Source of the DNA: Pyropia haitanensis
Taxonomy: Eukaryota; Rhodophyta; Bangiophyceae; Bangiales; Bangiaceae
Assembly: GCA_008729055.1 (NCBI GenBank)
Contig: SDUX01000010.1
Location: 3,673,090 to 3,737,089, forward strand
Length of the DNA stretch: 64,000 nt
Reading direction: 5' to 3'
The position numbers and the translations under genes were made by a program. Below, in pieces: positions 54,087 to 62,611 of this stretch. Position 1 is the first letter of the stretch. Every line of letters starts with the position of its first letter. The notes under the pieces are model-generated. The model was not told where the DNA came from. It searched no databases and saw only the letters and a list, made by a program, of their open reading frames with translations.

Positions 54087-55334
54087 CGCAAGGGATCGTC
54101 TATTGGTAATGCAGACTCTTTGTTCAGCTGCGCTGTAGCGGGCTTTCTGCTTGCAGACTTGCCATTACTGTAGTCAGATCTCGGTCACTGACGAGTGGGG
54201 TTGTGGAGAGCGATTCACGAGCGCCTCGCACACGGATACCAGATGAATGTACGATGGGGTTTGAATGGGACTTCCCCAGCATCTTCGACAGTACTGGAGA
54301 ATGGGGCGCACGTCGCCCTCGAGCTACCAGCCTGCTCGCCCGTCCACTCATCAACCGAAGACCCAGGCACCCTCCGTGGGGCGCCCCTCTCCTCCTCGCA
54401 ACCCCCCATCCTACCATCCCACCCCCGTACCATACATAACCCCCCACCTGACACCCCCCCTTGGCAACAACCCCAACCCCCCTTAGCACAACCCCCCACC
54501 TACCACCCCTCCCCCTCCACAGATCCGATCCTCCCTACCTCCGCTCCCCCCCCCTCTCCCACACCTACCGGCCCCCGCCTCGACTGCGGTCGCCCCGGCG
54601 GCGGATCCCCATTGCTCGCTGAGCCCCTTCCGATAGCATGCAGAGGCTGCCGGAGGTGACCTTGAGGAGGTCGTGTGTCTTGACCTACGCGCACTCGTCC
54701 TCCTCCTCCATTCTTCTGGTGTCATCGTCCCCACTGACGGCGACGGTCGCGGCGGCTGCGGTCGTGGCCGCGCTCGAGTAAGATACGGCACTCACGCCGT
54801 CAACCTTACCGCGGCAGCCGCCCTCGGCCCAGCCCACGCCTCCGCCGCTGCCGCCTACCAAGCCAATAATGACTGCTGCTATCGCCGGCGTCCCCCTCAC
54901 ACGTTGAGCTCCACAGCCTCCATCAGGACCCCCCCCTCTCAGTATTCCGCCCCGGCAGCACCACCGGTGGCTCTGGCGGCAGCCACTCGGTGAATGCCGC
55001 GGCGAGCCGGTCGCGCTCGCCCCTTGGGCGCACGACAGGTGCGGCCACACCCGGGTGTTGGCGGCGGCCGCCGCCGCATGCACCATACGCACCCCCTCGC
55101 AAGGAGCCACGAGGGCCCTCAGGGACGCCTCCAAGACGCGCGCGCGTGCTCAAAGTGCAGTGGTCTGTAGGATTGCGGCCCATCGCTGCTAGTGCGTGTC
55201 CGGTCCAGAGCGGTTTGTGGACACAAAAAAGTCCACCTGGCCTCAGCACTCCACGAGATTTCACATGTGTCACTCACTTGATCGAGATGATCTAATCAAC
55301 TCTGAGCTGTGGGAGAGCAGGCCGTCCAGTCACC
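54087..55334. other. intergenic, no gene recognised
   Basis: Less GC-rich; a C/A-rich stretch at 54360-54560 and otherwise unique sequence. No domain, tRNA or promoter supported. Confidence 0.3.
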
Positions 55335-55897
55335 GCTCAGGGCACGTCCACCAATGTCGATATTCGCCGATATTCGTGCCACGTAGGGGAAACGTGGCGC
55401 GTCGGGCCAAACGTGGCACTGATGCGGTCGTTCATCAATGTCAACGAGCTATCCCGGCCTAAAACGAACCCCCCTCAGCGAATAGACTTGATATAAGTGA
55501 CGACATAACTTCCTCTCCGTACCCTGACGTCTGTTAGCTCCAGAGCTATCGCCGGGCCAAAACAGGTTGTTTTGGCCGAGCGATAGCCCTGGAGCCAACA
55601 GACCTTACCAATTGCCAGGGCGATGATTGGCTGAGAGCGTGCCACGTGTGGGCATCATTTCGACAGTGTGATAGTGGAGAGTTGTCAACACCAACGGCCT
55701 GGAACGAAGACGACGAACGGACTCGTGGTTTGGAAGGTAGCCTGTTGGTAGCCCCCGTCTCCTCCGTAAGTCCACTTCACGTGCTTCGCCTGATAGCTCG
55801 CCGATAGCCCGACCACCCAGACGCTGCCACGTATGTACACGTGGCGTCTTAAAACGACTCATTTAAGACTGATAGCCGACATTGGTGGACGTGCCCT
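55335..55897. mobile_element. short TIR element (MITE), about 560 bp
   Basis: A perfect 21-bp inverted repeat (55339-55359 with 55877-55897; ends AGGGCACGTCCACC...) closes the element. CAGTCACC occurs just outside on both sides (55327-55334 and 55898-55905), an 8-bp direct repeat that would fit an hAT-type target duplication; the left TIR is then preceded by 4 extra bases (GCTC). It contains the 71-nt hairpin listed separately and no transposase. AT content is higher than in its surroundings. Confidence 0.65.
55531..55601. repeat. 71-nt near-perfect hairpin
   Basis: Arms CTGTTAGCTCCAGAGCTATC... and its complement, 34 nt each with four mismatches, around a GGT loop at 55565-55567. It lies inside the 560-bp MITE. 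Confidence 0.8.
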
Positions 55898-58798
55898 CAG
55901 TCACCATATTAGAGTGTTTCCACCAATGCGTTACCATCTCATGACCATCTCAGGGCCGTATGAATTTTCAAACGCCACGTGCGCGTCTGTGACTGGCTGA
56001 GAGCGGCGGCTCTCGATGTTCGTAATGTAGTTGTGCAAAGACGGGGGCTACATGATTTTTACCAGTCGCCAGCCTGTCCTCTCGGTTACGGGAAAGAGTC
56101 CTGTACAAGAACGTCGATATGGCTCCGGATCGTCGTGTTTCGCTCTGGGATTGCACGAAATGGATACGGAAGCGAGAATATGCGGTAGCCCCCGTCTCGG
56201 AGCCGGGCAGCAGTCGAAACATGCCGGCGGCACTCGATTCTGGTCCGTAAATCACGTGACACGCACGACAAACCCAGTCAGTATCGGGACGTTTGGCCAA
56301 TGCTTTGGAGGAATGGGGCCGCTTTGGCCGGGATTGGGCCCATTTTGTGCCACGTTGGGACTTTTTTTGCCCTATATTCCTGTGTCATATGCGACATTCA
56401 TGCAGTCATAGGTGCAAGTAGGGCCAACTTCTGTGTTTTTGTTGCTGTTTCGTCGAGGTGGCCAATCACGTGGCTCCGTGTGCTGGATGGACGACAGGTG
56501 GGGAGACTGTCAACTGGTTTCTCGTCTCTCGTTGGCGTTGCGTAGGTTGCCTCTGGGTGTGTTTCTGTCGTGGCCGTCGCGAGACGCGGGGGCATGTCCT
56601 ATGGTGCCGCCCCCCCCCCTGCCTCAGCGTGCTGTCAAGCGCGGATGGTCCCCGCCCAGCTTCCTCCACCGGGCCTCGCCGCCGTCCCTTGCGCCAACGC
56701 ACGCGGATCCTGGTCGATCCGAGCATCCCGCATTCGGATCCCGCGCCCCCTCCTCCCCCCCCCCCCCTTCGCCGGATACTGCGCTCGCGAACGTGGCGGA
56801 CGACGTACGTCGCCTGTCAGCGGCAGTTTCGAATGGTACTGTTTTCGTGGTCCCTACGGCGCGCTTTGCGTTAATATGTTCCTCCAGCCACGTGTTCAGT
56901 GCGCGTGGCGCCGAAGGGAGGGCGTCGGCGAAGCCGCCGCCGACAGGGCACGGTAGGGGGCACTCCGTGCCGGACTGTCCGCACAGGCGCATGCCGGGGG
57001 TGGTCGTTGGACTCGCCCGCAGGAGGAGGCGCGGCCCCCTCCGCCCTGTTCTTCGATTGGGAGGCCGGTTTGAGCGTGTCAGTTGGTTTCTGAAACGCCC
57101 GCCCTCCTTTGGCTGGCGCCCCCTCCCGCGGCGAGCGACCTCGTCATGCTACGTATACCGAGTTCACCACCCGCGTCCCACGCGGGGCCACAGCGCTCCC
57201 CCGCGCCAGCCCGCAGCCCCGCCTCTCCCCCCCACGCGTGGGGTCGCGACGGGCGCAGTCATGCGGCGCGCCAATCGCGTGCGAGGCGCACAGCCTCGAA
57301 GAGGAGGGGGGGCAGATTGATTTTGGCGTCGGCCTGTGCGCCAGATGCAGCCGGGGTGTCCCTCCGTCTATGTGCCCCCCATACTGTTGTCCGCTGTCGC
57401 GAGCCGCACGACCGTCGCACACCAGCCAATCGGTGCTTTGCGCTTGGGGGCCACTCATCGTGCGGGCCCCGTGCGATTTGCATTTGACATCCGACACCAC
57501 ACTCCACCACACACTCGGCTGTGCCACCCCCTTTTGTGGCACCACCAGGCGGGCACGCGGACGCCATGCACGAGGAGCGGGTGCGCGTCGCCGTCTGTGC
57601 CCCTCCCCGCGTCGGGACCTGCGCCGCATTGGTCGCCGGCACGCTCGTCCACCCCCGCCTCCACCCTCAATTGTGCGGCCACACCAGTCGGCCGCACGGG
57701 CGCCCCGCTCGAGGAGGGGTTGCGCGTCGCCATCTGTGCCCCTCCTTGCATCGCGGCCTGCGCCGCGTTGGTCGTCCGCGTGCTCGTGCCCCCCCCCCCC
57801 AACTCTATTGTGCTGCGGCAGCAGTCGGCCGCACGGTCCCCCCGCGCGAGGAGGGGGCGTTTGCCACTTGGGGGCCCCGCCCGTGTGACCCAATAGGGTC
57901 CGGCGGAGCGACTGTGGCCGTCGACGGCCAGGCCCCCCCCCTCCACTACGGGGAGGGGCCGCCGGCGAGGCAGGGGTCACCGCACCGCCTTGGTCTCCCC
58001 GGCACCTTCGATCCGGCCGCTTCGCCGTACGGGCGAGTGACGGCCGCACCGCCCCGCCGTCGTGCGGGTCTTTGGTGGCACACCGGCCGCGTTGCGGCCA
58101 CTCCCGTGCGTCCCTCGTGGCCGCACGGCGGCCGCGGTTCGTCGCCGCCCCCCCTCTTCCGGAGGGGCGTGTGCACTGTTCGCGGCCGTGCCGGGGAGGG
58201 GCCGTCTTCCCTCGCATCGTCTCCGTGGCCGCACGGTTTTCGCGCCTGGTGTATCTTTTTTCGGGGCGGCCCTACTGTCGACGCGGCTGGGGACCATCCC
58301 CCCTGGCATCGGCCGCACGGGTGGAGGCGGCTCTCCCCTGGATTCTGGGCGGCCGCACGGCTAGTGCCGCTGTCGTCCAGACCGCGAGTCTACGTGCGGC
58401 CGCCCAGAACGGGTCGCGCTCTGTATGGTCGCGCGCGCCGCTGTGGAGTACGTGCTGTTGGTGGCTGTTTCGGGCGACACTTGGCTGATTTCTTCCCGCT
58501 GTGTGGCCGCGCGCAACATGCGCTGGCGGCCGCATCTCGGGCTCTCGTGCTGTGGCGAGAGGTAGGGGGGGATCGCTCCCCACAGCAGTGCCGGTTCGTT
58601 CTTTTTGGGCGAGCGCATCCATCGCGCACCCGGGACGTCGAGCGGCTATGACCGGCGGCCGCGACGCCGGCCGCCTTCAGCCGTCAGACCCAACTCTCGC
58701 CGGCGGATATCGGCGGCCAGGCCGGCACGAGCCCCTGTCCCCCTCGCTGTCGGACCGCGAGACGCATCTTGTGCTGCCTTTGTCTCCTGCTGGTCACA
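55898..58798. other. intergenic, no secure gene
   Basis: Some frames are open, for example around 56412-57320 on the plus strand, but show no domain. The motif GGCCGCACGG recurs about six times between 57690 and 58360. A tandem duplication at 57572-57847 is listed separately. Confidence 0.3.
57572..57847. repeat. tandem duplication, about 138-bp unit
   Basis: Two diverged copies (57572-57710 and 57711-57847) sharing GAGGAG, TGCGCGTCGCC, TCTGTGCCCCTCC, CTGCGCCGC and CAGTCGGCCGCACGG in order; a third copy begins at 57848 and soon diverges. Confidence 0.7.
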
Positions 58799-61700
58799 AT
58801 GACGGCGAGCGACGGAGGGGACCAAGGACGCAGTGGGCCGTCCAAGGACGGACCTGGCAGGGGCCTGCCACCGGGAGGTGGGCCCCCGCCGCGGCAGATA
58901 AGCAAGGACCAGCATCGCCGTGGCTGCCGAGCCCTCTGCGCCCGTTGTCACCGGGCGCAGGTGACGGGCCCGGAGTACCCGCTCTGTCAGTGGAGGTGCG
59001 GGTGCCCGTGGGCCGCTCGACCGCCCGCGGGCCAGGCACCAAACCGCTGGTGGGGTCAGTCTGCGGAGCTGTCGCGCACACAGGTGCGCCGAGGCTTCCG
59101 GCGCCTGTGCTGGCAGTGTCGCCTGGCAGAGCACGCGGGGCATCGCCACGGACTGTGCCACTGGACCTGTCGTTGCCCCTGGGCGGCTCGCCCACCGAGG
59201 CAGGACCTGGCGGGCATCACGAGGCCGCAGGACGGCGGCCTCCGTGGACGAGAACTGTGGGGCAGCAACCAGGGCGGACCAAGCGGGTGGGGCAACCAGC
59301 AGCAGGAGCGGCGGCCAAGCCCGCGCCGTCAATCGCCGCCGCCACTGGGCGGCGGCCAAGCGGTGCCGAGCGGGTGGGGCAACCAGCAGCTGCAGCGGCC
59401 GCCGAGCCCTCGCGGGCAGGCGTGGTGGCCGTCGGGTGGCGGCCAACCGGGACCGAGCGGGTGGGGCAACCAGCAGGAGGAGCCGGCGCGCAGCCCGCGC
59501 CGTCAGACGCCGCCGCAAGTGGGCGGCGGCCAAGCGGGGCCGAGCGGGTGGGGCAACCAGCGGGAGCTGCGGACGCCAAGCCCTCGCCGTCGAACGCCGC
59601 CGCCGCTGCGCGGCGGCCAGGCCGGGCCGAGCACGTGGGGCAACCAGGAGCGGCAGCGGCCGCCGAGCCCTCGCGGGCCGGCTTGGCGGCCGTCGGGTGG
59701 CGGCCAGGCGGGACCGAGCGGGTGGGCAGACCAGCAGCTGCAGCGGGCGCGCAGCCAGCGCCGTCAGACGCCGCCGCCGCTGGGCGGCGGCCGAGCGGGG
59801 CCGAGCGGGTGGGGCAACCAGCAGCTGCAGCGGCCGCCGAGCCCTCGCGGGCAGGCGTGGTGGCCGTCGGGTGGCGGCCAACCGGGACCGAGCGAGTGGG
59901 GCAACCAGCAGGAGGAGCCGGCGCGCAGCCCGCGCCGTCAGACGCCGCCGCGAGTGGGCGGCGGCCAAGCGGGGCCGAGCGGGTGGGGCAACCAGCGGGA
60001 GCTGCGGACGCCAAGCCCACGCCGTCGAACGCCGCCGCCGCTGGGCGGCGGCCAGGCCGGGCCGAGCACGTGGGGCAACCAGGAGCGGCAGCGGCCGCCG
60101 AGCCCTCGCGGGCCGGCTTGGCGGCCGTCGGGTGGCGGCCAGGCGGGACCGAGCGGGTGGGCAGACCAGCAGCTGCAGCGGGCGCGCAGCCCACGCCGTC
60201 AATCACCGCCGCCGCTGGGCGGTGGCCAAGCGGGGCCGAGCGGGTGGGGCAACCAGCAGCTGCAGCGGCCGCCGAGCCCTCGCGGGCAGGCGTGGTGGCC
60301 GTCGGGTGGCGGCCAACCGGGACCGAGCGGGTGGGGCAACCAGCAGGAGGAGCCGGCGCGCAGCCCGCGCCGTCAGACGCCGCCGCGAGTGGGCGGCGGC
60401 CAAGCGGGGCCGAGTGGGTGGGGCAACCAGCGGGAGCTGCGGACGCCAAGCCCTCGCCGTCGAACGCCGCCGCCGCTGCGCGGCGGCCAGGCCGGGCCGA
60501 GCACGTGGGGCAACCAGGAGCGGCAGCGGCCGCCGAGCCCTCGCGGGCCGGCTTGGCGGCCGTCGGGTGGCGGCCAGGCGGGACCGAGCGGGTGGGCAGA
60601 CCAGCAGCTGCAGCGGGCGCGCAGCCAGCGCCGTCAGACGCCGCCGCCGCTGGGCGGCGGCCGAGCGGGGCCGAGCGGGTGGGGCAACCAGCAGCTGCAG
60701 CGGCCGCCGAGCCCTCGCGGGCAGGCGTGGTGGCCGTCGGGTGGCGGCCAACCGGGGCCGAGCAGGTGGGGCAACCAGCAGGAGGAGCCGGCGCGGAGCC
60801 CGCGCCGTCAATCACCGCCGCCGCTGGGTGGCGGCCAAGCGGGGCCGAGCGGGTGGGGCAACCAGCAGCTGCAGCGGCCGCCGAGCCCTCGCGGGCCGGC
60901 TTGGCGGCCGTCGGGTGGCGGCCAGGCGGGACCGAGCGGGTGGGCAGACCAGCAGCAGCAGCGGGCGCGCAGCCCACGCCGTCAATCACCGCCGCCGCTG
61001 GGTGGCGGCCAAGCGGGGCCGAGCGGGTGGGGCAACCAGCAGCTGCAGCGGCCGCCGAGCCCTCGCGGGCAGGCGTGGTGGCCGTCGGGTGGCGGCCAAC
61101 CGGGACCGAGCGGGTGGGGCAACCAGCAGCTGCAGCGGCCGCCGAGCCCTCGCGGGCAGGCGTGGTGGCCGTCGGGTGGCGGCCAAGCGGGGCCGAGCGG
61201 GTGGGGCAACCAGCAGGAGAAGCCGGCGCGCAGCCCGCGCCGTCAGACGCCGCCGCGAGTGGGCGGCGGCCAAGCGGGGCCGAGCGGGTGGGGCAACCAG
61301 CGGGAGCTGCGGACGCCAAGCCCACGCCGTCAATCACCGCCGCCGCTGGGCGGCGGCCAGGCCGGGCCGAGCACGTGGGGCAACCAGGAGCGGCAGCGGC
61401 CGCCGAGCCCACGCGAGCAGGCTTGGCCGCCATCGGGTGGCGGCCAAGCGGGGCCGAGCGGGCGGGGCCACCAGCGGCAACAGCGGCCGACAAGCCCACG
61501 TCGACGCACTCCGCCGCCGCTGGGCGGTGGCGAAGCGGGGCCGAGCGGGAGGGGCGGCGAGGAGTGGGAGGGGCAGCCGAGCCCGCGGCGCCAGGCGCCG
61601 CCGCCGCTAGGCGACGGCCAGGCGGGGCCAAGCGGACTACGCAACGAGCAGCAGCAGCGGCCGCCGAGCCCTCGCGGGCAGGCGCGGCCGCAGGCAGGTG

Positions 61701-62611
61701 GCGAGGCGGCCAACCGACCGTCGTCTTCTGCGACGGCGGGCGGACAGCCGAGGTCGTTGCCGTCCCCGGCACCGCGCGGGGGCATTCCGCCAAGCGGCCC
61801 GCAACTGCCGAGCTCGTACAGCGGGCAGCAGCCAAGCGCCGAGCAGCCGCGCCCGGGTGGGCCGAGCGACACCGGCCCACGACCGCAGCCATTCTTGAGC
61901 AACTTGCCTGCGCCGGCCGCGACGCCCTCCGGCCCCGCGGCGGTGACAACATCTGGAGAGCGGGGGGAACCGACTCCCCCTGCTTGCTCCCCGGGCCGGG
62001 CCCGTCATCCCCCGCAAGCGCCACCGCCGGTTGCGGCAGCGCCACCTGCAGCAGTAGCAGCAGCGCCAACCGTTCCGCCATGTTCCCGTCCCCTCCCACC
62101 GCCAGAGGGGGGCGGAGCAGCCGCGACGAGGTTGGCAGCAGCGGCAGTGGGACCTGCTCCGGGTACGACAGCGACGGCAGCGGGGCAGCGAGTTCCGCCG
62201 GGTACAGCACCCCCGAGATTGCCCCGGCGCGTGGCCGACGGCGCCGCCGAGGTGGCGGGGCGTCCCGTGACGGAGGACCGAGCGGACGAGGCGGTCGGCC
62301 ACCGCCCGCGGGAGGCCGCACGGCCCGCAACGGGGACGGCGACGGCCTCACCGATGGTGACGGCGACCCCGACGGAGAGGCCGCCGCAGCAGCCGCCGGG
62401 GCCCGCACGCGACCCAGCGCCGGGCGTCGCGGCCGAGGCGGAAGAGGCGTCCACGGCCGCGGAGGAGGTTCAGCGGCCGCCACCACAGCTGCAGTCGCTC
62501 GAGGACGCGGCCGCGGCGGCGGCCGCGGCGCGGAGGGCGTTCGAGCTGGAGTGGGACCTCGCATCCACACCAACGGGGTCCCCTACTCCGCCGTCGAGCG
62601 CGTACAGCTGA
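58799..62611 (+). CDS. repeat protein with duplicated Cys motif and 28 x 29-residue repeats
   Basis: ATG 58799 opens MTASDGGDQGRSG. Two copies of a Cys motif follow: LCARC-x11-PLCQWRCGCPWAARPP and LCWQC-x11-GLCHWTCRCPWAARPP (C-x2-C...C-x3-C-x-C), possibly metal-binding. Between the copies Leu, Cys, Pro, Ala and Arg codons differ silently in this frame, which supports it as coding. Then come 28 units of 29 residues of the type GPSGWGNQQLQRPPSPRGQA plus nine more, Gly/Pro/Gln/Arg-rich and probably disordered. The frame ends at 62611, but from about 62080 a neighbouring frame has better third-position GC (about 83% against 61%) and carries a conserved domain. One missing base, perhaps in the G6 run at 61961, would fuse the two into a single protein. 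I do not recognise the repeat family. Confidence 0.65.
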   Translation: MTASDGGDQGRSGPSKDGPGRGLPPGGGPPPRQISKDQHRRGCRALCARCHRAQVTGPEYPLCQWRCGCPWAARPPAGQAPNRWWGQSAELSRTQVRRGFRRLCWQCRLAEHAGHRHGLCHWTCRCPWAARPPRQDLAGITRPQDGGLRGRELWGSNQGGPSGWGNQQQERRPSPRRQSPPPLGGGQAVPSGWGNQQLQRPPSPRGQAWWPSGGGQPGPSGWGNQQEEPARSPRRQTPPQVGGGQAGPSGWGNQRELRTPSPRRRTPPPLRGGQAGPSTWGNQERQRPPSPRGPAWRPSGGGQAGPSGWADQQLQRARSQRRQTPPPLGGGRAGPSGWGNQQLQRPPSPRGQAWWPSGGGQPGPSEWGNQQEEPARSPRRQTPPRVGGGQAGPSGWGNQRELRTPSPRRRTPPPLGGGQAGPSTWGNQERQRPPSPRGPAWRPSGGGQAGPSGWADQQLQRARSPRRQSPPPLGGGQAGPSGWGNQQLQRPPSPRGQAWWPSGGGQPGPSGWGNQQEEPARSPRRQTPPRVGGGQAGPSGWGNQRELRTPSPRRRTPPPLRGGQAGPSTWGNQERQRPPSPRGPAWRPSGGGQAGPSGWADQQLQRARSQRRQTPPPLGGGRAGPSGWGNQQLQRPPSPRGQAWWPSGGGQPGPSRWGNQQEEPARSPRRQSPPPLGGGQAGPSGWGNQQLQRPPSPRGPAWRPSGGGQAGPSGWADQQQQRARSPRRQSPPPLGGGQAGPSGWGNQQLQRPPSPRGQAWWPSGGGQPGPSGWGNQQLQRPPSPRGQAWWPSGGGQAGPSGWGNQQEKPARSPRRQTPPRVGGGQAGPSGWGNQRELRTPSPRRQSPPPLGGGQAGPSTWGNQERQRPPSPREQAWPPSGGGQAGPSGRGHQRQQRPTSPRRRTPPPLGGGEAGPSGRGGEEWEGQPSPRRQAPPPLGDGQAGPSGLRNEQQQRPPSPRGQARPQAGGEAANRPSSSATAGGQPRSLPSPAPRGGIPPSGPQLPSSYSGQQPSAEQPRPGGPSDTGPRPQPFLSNLPAPAATPSGPAAVTTSGERGEPTPPACSPGRARHPPQAPPPVAAAPPAAVAAAPTVPPCSRPLPPPEGGGAAATRLAAAAVGPAPGTTATAAGQRVPPGTAPPRLPRRVADGAAEVAGRPVTEDRADEAVGHRPREAARPATGTATASPMVTATPTERPPQQPPGPARDPAPGVAAEAEEASTAAEEVQRPPPQLQSLEDAAAAAAAARRAFELEWDLASTPTGSPTPPSSAYS
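59276..61711. repeat. 87-bp tandem repeat array with 435-bp higher-order period
   Basis: 28 units of 87 bp, in frame (29 residues each). Five unit types (QQLQ, QQEE, QREL, STWGNQERQ, WADQQ) follow one another in a fixed order, giving a 435-bp (145-residue) higher-order repeat seen about three times before the order breaks down. The last three units are the most diverged. Confidence 0.9.

Noticed and set aside
59217..62573. 1,118-codon minus-strand open frame with CPTRSAPLGRHP-type repeats
   Set aside because: It mirrors the 87-bp array; stops are rare in this composition on either strand, and no Cys-motif-like conservation supports it.
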